57,998 bases of DNA from assembly GCA_029865895.1 (NCBI GenBank), contig JARXAN010000035.1:1-57998 (forward strand), in the 5' to 3' direction. A program made the translations under genes and the position numbers. Positions 36,982 to 46,477 of the stretch are shown here, piece after piece. This DNA comes from Actinomycetota bacterium. GTDB lineage: Bacteria; Actinomycetota; Actinomycetes; Actinomycetales; Microbacteriaceae. How positions within the stretch are numbered: the first letter of the stretch is position 1; every line of letters begins with the position of its first letter. Below the pieces are notes generated by a model. That model worked only from the letters and a program-made list of their open reading frames with translations, was not told where the DNA came from and made no database searches.

Positions 36982-39900
36982 CCCGCTCAATAGCCTGGGC
37001 TAGTTCGCTCTCAGAAGGTAGCTCGGTCGGCACAATCTCTTTGCCATCTGCGGCGTAAAAGAATGAAGCTTTGACTCGCTCGACTCCGATCCCCTGCCAC
37101 TTGGCGAAAGCCAGTCGATACAGGGCTAACTGAATTGCCTTAGCGTCTAGGTCTTCCTTGCTCTTTGGTGCTGAGCCAGATTTCCAGTCCACCACTTGGT
37201 ATTCACCATCGGTGAGGAAGACGGCATCGATCTTGCACACCACAATGAATCCCGCCAATTCAAACTCGATTGACTGCTCGATGAATTCTGGCTCTAGGGA
37301 GGCAAACCTCGAGCTTTCAAAATTCGCCTTCAGATCCTCATCCTCCAAAGCCCAATCCTGCTCCGAAAGCTCCAGGTCCTGCTTCCAGTGCTCCTCTAAA
37401 AGCCGGTGGAAGTCAGTGCCACGTTGAGCCGTAGCGCTAAACAACTGCGGCACTGGTCTAGCCAGATACTCTGCAAATCCCGCAGGGTCAGTGATCAACT
37501 GCATCAACTTAGAAGCGCTTAGTCTCCAAGGTAGTTCGGGAACCGTCAGCCAACTACCCCGCTCGCGCTCTTCGAGCAGCAACGCTAGTTCCGTGAAATC
37601 CCTAAAGTTGGCCGGAGCCGCCTCAGCGACTGCAATTGCAGCCTGTTCGATTTTGCTTCGATTTGCACCGAGCGGATCAAAGGGCCAAACAGCCTGCTCG
37701 CTTCGACCATCCAATGGGTTGGATTCCAAAACTTCTGGAATCTCATTGACTAGCTCAATGAGACCGGCGTCCAAGAGTTCAATTAGGAATTCTGAAATCT
37801 CCCTGGGCTTCTTGTTGCCAAGCTTGTAGTGCGAGGCGGTGATGTGAAGGGCGGATTTTGCCCTGGTGACAGCAACGTAAGCCAGCCGGCGTTCCTCAGA
37901 AAGTTGCCGTGCGCGATTGCGCTCTTGGAAGTCAAGGTATAGCCCGTTCGCTTCCTTCTGGGTCTGTGCTTTGGAATACGCAAATACTGGAAGCACATTG
38001 GAATCTCCGCGCAGGGCAAATGGCAGTTTGCCGGCGGCCAGCCAGCCTTTTGCGCCCTTGCCCTCGACTGGGAACGCTCCCTTGTTTAGCTGAGCGAGCG
38101 CAACCAAGTCCCACTCCAGACCTTTGGCGGCGTGAACCGACATGATCTGGACCGTGCCCTTTTTCGCTCCGGTCTTCGGCAATTCGAAGTTTTCGCGATC
38201 GGTTGCATAGTCCAGCCAGGAAAGTAGGCCGGTGAGCGAGGGGCGGAGTGAGGATTGCTCATACTCAGCGATTCGCGCGATAAAAGCTTCCAAGTTCGCG
38301 AGCGGGTTGAGCTGGACGGAATGAGCGAACAGTTCGATGTCTAATTCAAGCTCGCGAACCACCACCCAGGAAAACTGTGCCAATCCGATGTTCGAAGTCG
38401 ACCTCATCTTGCGCAGCAACTTGGCCGCAGAGACCAATCGTGGCCCACCGATTGCCGAGAAGTTGCCGCGTTCTAGTGCGCCGGGGCGACACAATTCGTC
38501 CAGCGCCTCGACAATCGTGACCGGCATGGCCGAGGTTACCTCTGAGCGAATCCTGGAAAGCCGCTTGGCCATCTCGCTGAGTTCCGCAAGGTCCTTAGGT
38601 CCAATTCTCCAGCGCGGCCCAGAGAGCAACCTCATAAGAGCGGCTCCGGATTCGGGTCGCTGAATGACCTTCAGAGCAGAGATTAGATCTAGAACTTCAG
38701 GGAGCTGAAGTAGCCCAGATAGTCCAGTAACTTCAACCGGTATACCGCGAGCGGAGATGACCTTGGCATAAAGCGGCATGCTGGCTTTCGTTCGAAGTAG
38801 TAAGGCTGCCGACTTATCCGAGTCGAGGTGCTTTTCAAACCAATCCGCCACCGCCTCGGCCTCGGTCAGTTCGTCTTGAAAAACCTCGGCGGTAACCGAA
38901 TTCACCTTGTCCACTGCACCCGGGGTTAGTTTGACCGGAGCGAGATCTGGCTGAGCGGCATTTAGGGCCAGCGTGAGTTGATTGGCTGCGTCAACCACAG
39001 CCTGACCCGAGCGCCATGATTTGGAAAGTTGATAAGTTGCCGGCGAGATCGAACCAAAATCGCGGTGATAACCAGAGAGGTTATTGCTGCTGGCACCGCG
39101 CCAGCCATAGATTGCCTGGTTTGGGTCACCCACCGCCAACACCGCTTGGCCCCTAAAGAGCCGAGACAGCAGTTGAGTTTGGATACTTGAGGTGTCTTGG
39201 TACTCATCCAGTAGAACAAAGCGATAGCCGTGATCAAAATTTTGCGGCAGCGCAGAGAGCGCAAGGGCTACCTGGTCGGAGAAGTCCACCAAGTTTCTTC
39301 GCTTTTTCAGCGCTAGATACTCGGCAACCAGGCTGGCAATAACGATGTTCAAATTGGCCGCATCAATCACGTCTACCGTGTACTGAAACTGCCCGGATTC
39401 ACCCTTGTCGGACTTTGGTAACGAGCCAATGTGCTCGATGAATCGACCAAGCTCGCTAATCATTTGGTCGCTTGTGCTTTGGTTATCCGTCACCTCGGCG
39501 GCTAGCGAGAGGATGAGGTCAATCAGGTAGTCCTTATTGCGATCCCAGTCCTCTAGGCTCTGGTGCAAATCACCCTTGATGTGTCGCACTAGTTCGTCCG
39601 CGAGGGCTACCGAGCTTGCTTCCGTGAGCAGTGTCGCATCGGATTCATAACCCACTGCCAGCGAAAGTTTCCTAAAGATGTCATTACCGAACGAGTTGTA
39701 CGTTGTGATGTTTGGCGGAGTGAAATCCATGGCCAAATTGGCCGGCCACATCTCGCTTTCGCGCAGCTTGTAGAGCGCCTGATTCACTCTGGCGGATAGT
39801 TCGCTGGCAGCCTTTCGGGTAAAGGTAAGGCCGAGGATTTCCCCGGGCTGAGCCAGTGAGTTAGCAATTAGGTAAAGCACGCGAACCGTCATAAGTTCGG

Positions 39901-40036
39901 TTTTTCCGCTGCCAGCTCCGGCGATTACCAGGGTCGGTGAGTCAATCGAAGCGCCCTCCACAACGGCTCGTTGTTCCTCGGTCAGTGAGTGCGGAGACAG
40001 CAGCTTATAAACCTGATCGGCGGAGTACTTAACCAT
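36959..40036 (-). CDS. adnB: AdnB-type helicase-nuclease subunit
   Basis: This is a motor and nuclease subunit of the AdnAB complex that resects double-strand DNA ends in actinobacteria, 1025 residues. Helicase motifs are Walker A IAGAGSGKT (about 38-46), DEYQDTS, GDPNQAIYGWRGAS, SVHAAKGLEWDLV and VAVTRAKSAL. The C-terminal RecB nuclease has RGTDFHRLLEEHW, the metal ligands in CKIDAVF and VVDWKSG, and the QLALYRLA motif. The ATG overlaps adnA by 8 bases. Naming of A and B follows gene order (adnA first), as in mycobacteria. Confidence 0.92.
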   Translation of the reverse strand: MVKYSADQVYKLLSPHSLTEEQRAVVEGASIDSPTLVIAGAGSGKTELMTVRVLYLIANSLAQPGEILGLTFTRKAASELSARVNQALYKLRESEMWPANLAMDFTPPNITTYNSFGNDIFRKLSLAVGYESDATLLTEASSVALADELVRHIKGDLHQSLEDWDRNKDYLIDLILSLAAEVTDNQSTSDQMISELGRFIEHIGSLPKSDKGESGQFQYTVDVIDAANLNIVIASLVAEYLALKKRRNLVDFSDQVALALSALPQNFDHGYRFVLLDEYQDTSSIQTQLLSRLFRGQAVLAVGDPNQAIYGWRGASSNNLSGYHRDFGSISPATYQLSKSWRSGQAVVDAANQLTLALNAAQPDLAPVKLTPGAVDKVNSVTAEVFQDELTEAEAVADWFEKHLDSDKSAALLLRTKASMPLYAKVISARGIPVEVTGLSGLLQLPEVLDLISALKVIQRPESGAALMRLLSGPRWRIGPKDLAELSEMAKRLSRIRSEVTSAMPVTIVEALDELCRPGALERGNFSAIGGPRLVSAAKLLRKMRSTSNIGLAQFSWVVVRELELDIELFAHSVQLNPLANLEAFIARIAEYEQSSLRPSLTGLLSWLDYATDRENFELPKTGAKKGTVQIMSVHAAKGLEWDLVALAQLNKGAFPVEGKGAKGWLAAGKLPFALRGDSNVLPVFAYSKAQTQKEANGLYLDFQERNRARQLSEERRLAYVAVTRAKSALHITASHYKLGNKKPREISEFLIELLDAGLIELVNEIPEVLESNPLDGRSEQAVWPFDPLGANRSKIEQAAIAVAEAAPANFRDFTELALLLEERERGSWLTVPELPWRLSASKLMQLITDPAGFAEYLARPVPQLFSATAQRGTDFHRLLEEHWKQDLELSEQDWALEDEDLKANFESSRFASLEPEFIEQSIEFELAGFIVVCKIDAVFLTDGEYQVVDWKSGSAPKSKEDLDAKAIQLALYRLAFAKWQGIGVERVKASFFYAADGKEIVPTELPSESELAQAIERAKTTRRG

Positions 40037-42908
40037 TGGTCACCACCTTGGATATCAGCAGCTGGCAGTTCGCATCCTCGCTGCAGTGGTCAGCGACCTC
40101 AGCGATAAAGCTGTTACCGCCGGCACCGGCTTCGACCCGCTTCAAAAGTTCCAGAACCTCTTGTTCAAATTCTCCCGAAATTGCAGGTTGATCCAACACC
40201 TTCAGTTTCTGATCGCCAACAGCGACGATTCTTCCTCCGGCCAAAGGCTCGGAGTACTGAGATCTAATTGCTAACTGATAGACGGCTAGCTGCCTGTGAT
40301 TTTCCACGTCCTTGGCGCTCGGTGTCTTTCCAGTCTTTAGATCCACAACCCTCAGGCCGCCGTCTGGGTCTTTCTCAACGCGGTCGATTTTTCCAGCTAT
40401 CACCAGGCGTCCAATAGACACTTCGAACTTCTGTTCTGCGCTAACCAGCTCGCCAGCATCCCTCAGGTACTGCCCCAGGGCAGCAACCATGTTCAGGGCC
40501 CTGCGCTTCTGGCCACTCTCCTGCCAACTGGCTTCAAACTCAAGGGTGTGCCAGTTCGATTGCACAAACTGCTCGAGCTCCGCTTCGTTCGAGGAAACCT
40601 CCAGGGCCGCGTGCAATAGGGTTCCCAACGATGCCTCAAAGCCCGCACCGTCTCCCCCGAAGTTTTGAATAAACCAGTGCACCGGACACTTTTCAAATGC
40701 CGAGAGCCTAGAGGGCGAGAAGCGAATAGATTCGGTTTCTTCAACCAATGGCTCCGTGGTTGAGATCGGTAACAACCCTTGCCAGTTATCAGGGTGTGCA
40801 CCGGGCACATTGAGGAGCGACAGTGCAGCCAGCAGAGGAGCAACCGAGGAGTCCCCGGCAGCAAGCTGTCGGCGATAGCTACCAGCCATGCGCCGCAAAT
40901 CGAAGCTGATCGGCTGGTCGATTCGCTCAGGGGTGAGTCCTAGCATTTCGAAAAACTGCGAGGGTTGCTCTTCCTGCGAAAGCATTGCGGTAATGATCAC
41001 CTCGTTGCGAGCAGCGCCGATTGCCTTGTAAAAAAGTCTTATTTCATCATCGAGCTCGGAGCGAACCGGTTCGCCTGGGTTGGAAACTCTGCCGGTTAGG
41101 AATCCGGATAGCGAACTTGCTCCCAGCAGTGAACTTCTGGGCCTTAGGTTTGGCCAAATGCCATCCTGCAGACGAGGAATGAGCACCACCTGAAAACTTC
41201 GATCCACCAGGCCTGCCGATGTTGTCAGTTGAACCGCTGGTCGCAACCCACTCGGAGCTAGCGAGTCCTCCGGAACCGATTGCTCAAGCTGGAAGAGCAC
41301 AAAGTCAGCTGCGGTGCCAAGTTGGTTGGCGTCGAAGCGTTGGGCCGCAGCAAAAAGCTCTAGGACGGAATCAAGCGAACGATTCGCCGCCAATGCGATC
41401 TCAGAAGAACCGCGGGCGAGCACCTGCAGCGACTTTTGGTCAACTGCGGCCCAGACCGCGGAGAGCATTTCATGAGCGGTGGAATTTTGAAGGTCTCTGA
41501 GATCTCGCAGCAGCTTGGTAAGCGATGCGAGCTTGCGAAGTTCTGGGCTGGTGGCCTCGATTTCAATCTCTAGTCCCGAGACCAATAGCTCTGCGCTTGA
41601 GACTTCCTGTAGCTCAGGTAATTGCGCCAGCTGACGCTTGAGTCGACGGATGGCAATGCTGTCTAGACCAAAAACATCAGAATCGAGAACCTGAACAACT
41701 GCTTCTTGATCCTGAACTTGAATCGACAGTTTTGCTGTCTCAAGAATGGCCCTGGCCATTGGCTGATCCCTCAGCGCCGCAGAAGAGCCCAGTAGCGCTA
41801 CTGGCACATCCCTCGCGGCTAAAGCGGCTGCAAGCTGATCCAACTGAGTCCTGGTGCGAGCCGCCACAGCAAAGTCGCCCCAGGCATATCCATCGCGCAT
41901 GCGACGCTGTCTGATCTCGCTCGCGATCCAGTCTGCTTCGCTGACTTGATTATCAAATAGCCCCGTAAGAATTGGCTTGGTCTCGATTCCAGGTTTTGGT
42001 CTTTGCGGACCAGCCAGCTGGGGAGGAAGCTTGGAGGCTAGTTTTGAAAGCGGTTGGCCAAATCCCGAGTTAGAAGCGAGGTAGTGCTTGGTCGCGGTTT
42101 TGAACTCCCCCACAAAGCCCTCCAGCACTCCAGATCTAAAGCCCAATACCGAGCTATCCGGATCCCCAAAGAGCACCAGGTTTGTGGTTGTTGCCAACTG
42201 AGAGACCATGGCCAAGCCCGCTTTAGAGAGATCCTGGGCATCGTCAACCACAACCCAGCTGTAACCAGCCGAAGCCTGAGGACCAACCTGCAACAACAGC
42301 TGAGATGGATCGATAAGGTTCTGAGCCGCCACAACCTCTAGGTATCGCGGCAAGATTTCCGCCGCCACCGCAAGCCCCTGGTGTCTGAACTCCAATGCTT
42401 TCTCGCTAAGCCACTGCGGAGTGAGTCGGTGGTCGATGCACACCGATAGTAGGTCTCTGAGTTCTTGAACAAAGCCCTGCAGGCCAATGGTTTGCAAATC
42501 GAAACCCCAGGGGCTGTTTGGGCTCTGAGCCAAAACATCACGCAGAATCCTTTGCTGCAGCGCTCCAGAGAGTAGACGAATCGCTGGATTGCTAGCACTG
42601 ACGTGTGAAAAGGCAAAGCCGGTTACCGATTGAACACGTGCCGTTTGCGTGGGCTTGCGACTGTCTAAAGCCACCAGATCCCTGAGTTTGGTGGCTGCCA
42701 ACCTACTGGGTGTGAGAATCAAAATCTCCTCTGGGGCGTGAGTACTCTCAAGTCGCCGCACCAACTGACGAAGTGCCGTTGTCTTTCCAGAACCTGGGGC
42801 ACCGAGCACCACATGCTGCCCTGGTGCGAGATCTGGAAGCAACTCAGCGCTAAATTCACCAACCGCGGAGTCCGCGGGTTGGGCAAATAACGAAGAGTTT
42901 TCCATCAC
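40029..42908 (-). CDS. adnA: AdnA-type helicase-nuclease subunit
   Basis: This is the partner of AdnB, 959 residues. Walker A is LGAPGSGKTTA (about 35-45), motif II reads VDDAQD rather than DExQ, and motif VI is weak (YKAIGAARNE). This fits the subsidiary motor role known for AdnA. The nuclease shows LGTLLHAALE, GKIDRVE, VVDLKTGKT and QLAVYQLA. Of the four cysteines of AddB-type iron-sulfur nucleases, I see CPVHWF plus CSEDANC, so three. The GTG at 42908 has TAGATT at -12 to -7; an ATG three bases on is the alternative start. Confidence 0.92.
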   Translation of the reverse strand: MMENSSLFAQPADSAVGEFSAELLPDLAPGQHVVLGAPGSGKTTALRQLVRRLESTHAPEEILILTPSRLAATKLRDLVALDSRKPTQTARVQSVTGFAFSHVSASNPAIRLLSGALQQRILRDVLAQSPNSPWGFDLQTIGLQGFVQELRDLLSVCIDHRLTPQWLSEKALEFRHQGLAVAAEILPRYLEVVAAQNLIDPSQLLLQVGPQASAGYSWVVVDDAQDLSKAGLAMVSQLATTTNLVLFGDPDSSVLGFRSGVLEGFVGEFKTATKHYLASNSGFGQPLSKLASKLPPQLAGPQRPKPGIETKPILTGLFDNQVSEADWIASEIRQRRMRDGYAWGDFAVAARTRTQLDQLAAALAARDVPVALLGSSAALRDQPMARAILETAKLSIQVQDQEAVVQVLDSDVFGLDSIAIRRLKRQLAQLPELQEVSSAELLVSGLEIEIEATSPELRKLASLTKLLRDLRDLQNSTAHEMLSAVWAAVDQKSLQVLARGSSEIALAANRSLDSVLELFAAAQRFDANQLGTAADFVLFQLEQSVPEDSLAPSGLRPAVQLTTSAGLVDRSFQVVLIPRLQDGIWPNLRPRSSLLGASSLSGFLTGRVSNPGEPVRSELDDEIRLFYKAIGAARNEVIITAMLSQEEQPSQFFEMLGLTPERIDQPISFDLRRMAGSYRRQLAAGDSSVAPLLAALSLLNVPGAHPDNWQGLLPISTTEPLVEETESIRFSPSRLSAFEKCPVHWFIQNFGGDGAGFEASLGTLLHAALEVSSNEAELEQFVQSNWHTLEFEASWQESGQKRRALNMVAALGQYLRDAGELVSAEQKFEVSIGRLVIAGKIDRVEKDPDGGLRVVDLKTGKTPSAKDVENHRQLAVYQLAIRSQYSEPLAGGRIVAVGDQKLKVLDQPAISGEFEQEVLELLKRVEAGAGGNSFIAEVADHCSEDANCQLLISKVVTNG

Positions 42909-42914
42909 CGAGCA

Positions 42915-42920
42915 AATCTA
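42915..42920 (-). promoter_or_regulatory. leaderless -10 element of adnA
   Basis: TAGATT on the minus strand at -12 to -7 from the GTG at 42908. It favours GTG over the ATG at 42905. Confidence 0.5.
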
Positions 42921-42974
42921 TTTGCAGCCTGTGACTTTTTCATGTCGTAACCTAGTAATCCATAAAGGAGTGCA

Positions 42975-43199
42975 ATGGAAATCAGAATCGGTATTCGCGA
43001 GAATCAGCGCGACCTAGCTTTCGAAACAAACCTAAGTTCCGCCCAGGTATCGGCGCTGGTCAGCAATGCCTTTGCCGCGAAGCAGGACTTGGTCAGCTTC
43101 GAGGACGACAAGGGTAAAACCATCTTGGTCTCGGTTGCGAGCATTGCATTTGTTGAAATTGGTGCGGAGCAAAACCGCAGAGTTGGATTTATCGCCTAA
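42975..43199 (+). CDS. DUF3107 family protein
   Basis: This is a 74-residue actinobacterial protein of unknown function, with pattern MEIRIGIRENQRDLAFETN at the start and IAFVEIGAEQNRRVGFIA at the end. AAAGGAG is 6 bases before the ATG. A promoter GTGACT-16 bases-TAGTAA (near 42930-42957) can be drawn upstream. It overlaps the next membrane-protein gene by one base. The DUF3107, ferritin-like and DEAD-helicase grouping is common in actinobacteria. Confidence 0.88.
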   Translation: MEIRIGIRENQRDLAFETNLSSAQVSALVSNAFAAKQDLVSFEDDKGKTILVSVASIAFVEIGAEQNRRVGFIA

Positions 43200-43498
43200 T
43201 GGAAATCTTGGTTCTTTTGGCTTATGCCGCAATTTTGGCCCTGGTAGCACCTTTTGTGCTTCCTCGTTCGGAGCACTACGGCAGCTTTGTGCCGGCAGGT
43301 ATTTCGCTGGTTTCGGGTTCAGTTATCTGGCTTATCCTGACCTGGCTTGGTTTTCACTACGACGAAGCCTGGATCTGGTTCATCGTGATGTTGGCAATGC
43401 CGGCCGCTGTAATCTTTGGAACCCGCTACCTCAATAACTCAAGAGCAGCGGCAGAAGAAAAGAAGCTGGCCCAGATTCGCTCAGGCGCTAAGGCCTAG
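43199..43498 (+). CDS. small membrane protein, function unknown
   Basis: This is a 99-residue protein with three hydrophobic helices (about 3-20, 31-51 and 57-76) and a charged C-terminal tail (AAAEEKKLAQIRSGAKA). The ATG overlaps the DUF3107 stop by one base (TAATG), so the two are translated together. It converges on the ferritin-like gene with an 18-base overlap. I do not recognise the family. Confidence 0.75.
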   Translation: MEILVLLAYAAILALVAPFVLPRSEHYGSFVPAGISLVSGSVIWLILTWLGFHYDEAWIWFIVMLAMPAAVIFGTRYLNNSRAAAEEKKLAQIRSGAKA

Positions 43499-44239
43499 TT
43501 GATCCATTCGCACGGTGTGTGCGGCAATCAACTCAGAGGTATACGGCTCTAATACCTTGAACTGCGCGCGAGTGCGCTCAGTGTCATCCTGGTAGCTACC
43601 GGTGGGTAAAACCTTGTCAAAGTCGATCAAGTTTCTGATCTCCAACAGGCAGTCCGCCACGACCATGCGACCGTAGAGGGCCATGCGGTGTCCGAGTTTA
43701 GGATCGGCATCGATTGCTGATGAAAGCGTTGCCCGGGACAGTTTCTCCAACTCCTGTGCGAACAGCAGTTCTTCAACCTTCAATCTTCTAGCCGGAGTCA
43801 GACCCTTGGCCATCCTGCGGAAAGAATCCTCAAGCATTCCAAACACGATGTAGTTGCGCATCGTGTCCTCAAAGAAGTCAGCTCCCCTGGAGCGCTCCAA
43901 CAGTAGGTTCATCGAGGTGCCGTACTTGCTTTCCAGCTGACTTGCCTCAACACCCAACTTGCTCAATAGCGGCACCAGCTCAGAGTGCTTGGAGTAGTAC
44001 TTATTTGAAAGCAGGTGAAGTTTTTTCGACAGCGTTTGGTCCGATGCAGTCTCGGACTGGTGGTCCAGCTGCTCGGCGATGGTGACCATCAGGTGGGCAA
44101 GCCGCCCTAGGTAGATATCCGGCGAAGGAGTAAGCTTGGCAGGGTTGAGTTGAATTTGGCTTCTACCCGAGCTCGCATCACGCGAGGGGAGCGAAAGCTT
44201 CTGGGACACCTTGCGGAGTCTGCGCAACCAATCCAACAC
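43481..44239 (-). CDS. ferritin-like fold (MiaE-type) protein
   Basis: This is a 252-residue helical protein that matches the actinobacterial ferritin-like family usually found next to DUF3107 and a DEAD helicase. Long helices with spaced acidic and His residues (FFEDTMRNYIVFGMLEDSFRRM region, about 122-143) fit a four-helix bundle. A complete ExxH pair is not obvious, so a di-iron centre is unproven. The start is GTG at 44239, with TAAGCT at -12 to -7 and no ribosome-binding site. Confidence 0.75.
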   Translation of the reverse strand: MLDWLRRLRKVSQKLSLPSRDASSGRSQIQLNPAKLTPSPDIYLGRLAHLMVTIAEQLDHQSETASDQTLSKKLHLLSNKYYSKHSELVPLLSKLGVEASQLESKYGTSMNLLLERSRGADFFEDTMRNYIVFGMLEDSFRRMAKGLTPARRLKVEELLFAQELEKLSRATLSSAIDADPKLGHRMALYGRMVVADCLLEIRNLIDFDKVLPTGSYQDDTERTRAQFKVLEPYTSELIAAHTVRMDQLGLSA

Positions 44240-44245
44240 CCGAAA

Positions 44246-44255
44246 AGCTTATAAC
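44246..44255. promoter_or_regulatory. overlapping divergent -10 elements (ferritin-like and DEAD helicase)
   Basis: The minus strand has TAAGCT at 44246-44251 (leaderless distance to the GTG at 44239). The plus strand has TATAAC at 44250-44255, which would give the DEAD helicase mRNA a leader of about 43 bases with its own ribosome-binding site. The two elements share bases. Confidence 0.45.
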
Positions 44256-44304
44256 TTGCGACCGCATCCCACTAACGGGACCGGCAAATCAATGGAGAGA
44301 ATTC

Positions 44305-45621
44305 TTGAACTTTCGTTCCCTTGGCATAGATGAAGACATTTGTGCCGCTTTAGATTCCAAATCAATCAGCAGTCCATTCCCAATTCAGGAACAAGCTATT
44401 CCAGTTGCGTTATCTGGAACCGACGTAATCGGACAGGCAAAGACCGGTACCGGTAAGACCCTAGGCTTTGGCCTGCCACTGCTGCAATCCCTGGGTAAAG
44501 ACCCAGAGCACGGCGTGCAGGCACTGGTGGTAGTTCCGACTCGTGAACTTGCGGTTCAGGTTGCAGAAGACCTAGAACTTGCAGCCTCCAACCGTTCAAC
44601 CCAGATTGCGGCCATCTACGGTGGCAAGGCCTACGAGGGTCAAATCGCTCAGATTAAAGCCGGTGCACAGGTTGTAGTGGGAACCCCGGGTCGCCTAATC
44701 GATCTTGCCAAGCAGAAGCTACTGGATTTAGGAAAGATCAAGTTCATGGTGCTCGATGAGGCCGATGAGATGCTTGACCTTGGTTTCTTGCCCGATGTTG
44801 AAAAGCTTTTTAGCTACACCCCTGCCGGTCGTCAGACCATGCTGTTCTCGGCAACCATGCCGGCAGCAATTTTGAACCTAGCCCGCAGATACCAAAACCG
44901 CCCAATCCACATTCGCGTGCAGGATCCGGACGAGGGTAAGACCAAGGCGGACATCAAGCAGTTTGTTTACCGTGCTCACTCCTTGGATAAGGATGAGGTT
45001 GTCGGTCGCATCCTGCAGGCCGAGGGTCGCGGCAAGACCGTAATCTTCGTCCGCACCAAGCGCACCAGCGCAAAGTTGGCGGAAGAGCTTGTCGACCGCG
45101 GCTTCAGCGCCACCCCGCTGCACGGAGACATGAGCCAGGAGGCTCGTGAGCGTTCGATGGCAAACTTCCGCGCTGGCAAGAAGGACATTTTGGTCGCAAC
45201 CGAGGTTGCCGCTCGAGGCATTGACGTCGACGATGTAACCCACGTGATCAACTACTCGGTTCCAGAAGATGAGAAGGCATACCTACACCGCATCGGTAGA
45301 ACCGGTCGCGCTGGCAAGCTAGGTGTCGCGGTTACCTTTGTGGACTGGGACGACATGGCTCGCTGGGTCCACATCAATCGCGAGTTGGAGCTTGACAGGC
45401 CTGAGCCTCAGGAAACCTACTCGAACTCTCCTCACCTATTTGAAGAGCTCGGCATTGCTCCGGGGACCAAGGGTCGCATTGCTCGCTCTACCAAAGAGCC
45501 GGTGAAGCAAGCCAAGCCAAAGCAGGAGCAGGCCGCAAGGTCAGAACCTCAGAAGCCGGCTCAAAAGCGCGATCGAAACCGCAGGCGCAACTACGTCAGC
45601 GGCTCAAAGCCTGAGGCCTGA
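44305..45621 (+). CDS. DEAD-box RNA helicase
   Basis: This is an ATP-dependent RNA helicase of 438 residues. It shows the Q motif (PFPIQEQAI), Walker A AKTGTGKT (about 45-52), DEAD in VLDEADEMLDLG, SAT, and motif VI HRIGRTGRAG. A basic, Lys/Arg/Gln-rich tail (from about 395) ends in RNRRRNYVSGSKPEA, typical of RNA-binding extensions. The start is TTG at 44305 with GGAGAG 7 bases upstream. Its end overlaps the PHP gene by 31 bases. Confidence 0.95.
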   Translation: MNFRSLGIDEDICAALDSKSISSPFPIQEQAIPVALSGTDVIGQAKTGTGKTLGFGLPLLQSLGKDPEHGVQALVVVPTRELAVQVAEDLELAASNRSTQIAAIYGGKAYEGQIAQIKAGAQVVVGTPGRLIDLAKQKLLDLGKIKFMVLDEADEMLDLGFLPDVEKLFSYTPAGRQTMLFSATMPAAILNLARRYQNRPIHIRVQDPDEGKTKADIKQFVYRAHSLDKDEVVGRILQAEGRGKTVIFVRTKRTSAKLAEELVDRGFSATPLHGDMSQEARERSMANFRAGKKDILVATEVAARGIDVDDVTHVINYSVPEDEKAYLHRIGRTGRAGKLGVAVTFVDWDDMARWVHINRELELDRPEPQETYSNSPHLFEELGIAPGTKGRIARSTKEPVKQAKPKQEQAARSEPQKPAQKRDRNRRRNYVSGSKPEA

Positions 45622-46460
45622 TCGATAATTCGATCCAGCATCTCAGGTGAGGTGACATTCTCACCGAGCAGGTTGTCCTTGCCGCCGACGCCGTGGTAAT
45701 CCGACGATCCGGTCACAATCAGGTTGTGCTTTAGCGCAAGATCTCGAAGCCATACCTTTGCCACGTTTGGAACGGCGCGGTGGTCAACCTCCAGGCCGTT
45801 TAGCCCAGCCTCAATCAGGGTCTCGAAATGTGCCCTGGGCAAATCCTCGCGCTTTGCCCCCGGCGGAAAATCAATTAGCGGGTGAGCCATCACGCTGACT
45901 CCCCCAGCCTGCCGAATCAGAGTGATGGCCTCGATGGTGTCTAGTGATTTCTCCGATACGTAATAAGGAGAACTGCGATGCAGAATAGAGGTGAAGGCAT
46001 CTGAGCGGGTTGGCACAATGCCTGCCTCAACCAAAGCATCAGCGATGGCTGGGCGACCGATGGTCGATCCCTGCGGAAGTTGACTGAGCACCAGCTCAAA
46101 GTCAATCGGGTAATCCTTTGAAAGCCGGGCCACCATTTCGCGAGCTCTAACCATTCTGGATTCTTTGGTGCGGTTGAGTGCTGTGATTAGCGCCTGGTTG
46201 TTTGGGTCAGGTAGGTAAGCCAGCATGTGCACACTCACACCGTGCCCGGAGGGCGTCACCGCTCGGGTGGAGACTTCGATTCCAGGAATCAACCCCAAAC
46301 CGTGAGATTGAGCCGAGGTTATCGCCTCGTCCCAGCCGGAAACGGTGTCGTGGTCGGTAATTGCAAGAATCTTGACTCCGGCTTTGGCAGCATTCTGCAC
46401 CAGTTCGGTTGGGGTATCTTTACCGTCCGAATGATTTGTGTGTGCATGAAGGTCGATCAC
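45591..46460 (-). CDS. PHP-domain phosphoesterase (TrpH/YciV type)
   Basis: This is a metal-dependent phosphatase of 289 residues; related enzymes act on 3',5'-nucleotides or RNA 5' ends. Metal ligands are in IDLHAHTNHSDG (about 2-13), ITDHDT, EVSTRA, MLAYLP and the final GSSDYHG. I start at GTG 46460; the frame extends 36 codons upstream but that segment is unrelated to the family, and TATTCT sits at -12 to -7 of this GTG. The divergent pepP start is only 17 bases away. Confidence 0.9.
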   Translation of the reverse strand: MIDLHAHTNHSDGKDTPTELVQNAAKAGVKILAITDHDTVSGWDEAITSAQSHGLGLIPGIEVSTRAVTPSGHGVSVHMLAYLPDPNNQALITALNRTKESRMVRAREMVARLSKDYPIDFELVLSQLPQGSTIGRPAIADALVEAGIVPTRSDAFTSILHRSSPYYVSEKSLDTIEAITLIRQAGGVSVMAHPLIDFPPGAKREDLPRAHFETLIEAGLNGLEVDHRAVPNVAKVWLRDLALKHNLIVTGSSDYHGVGGKDNLLGENVTSPEMLDRIIDQASGFEPLT

Positions 46461-46465
46461 AGGTA

Positions 46466-46472
46466 GAGAATA
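46466..46472. promoter_or_regulatory. overlapping divergent leaderless -10 elements (PHP and pepP)
   Basis: The 7-base sequence GAGAATA carries, on the minus strand, a perfect TATTCT (46467-46472) at -12 to -7 of the PHP GTG. On the plus strand it carries GAGAAT (46466-46471) at -12 to -7 of the pepP ATG. The two start codons are separated by only 17 bases, and neither has a good ribosome-binding site. Confidence 0.6.
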
Positions 46473-46477
46473 GTGGC

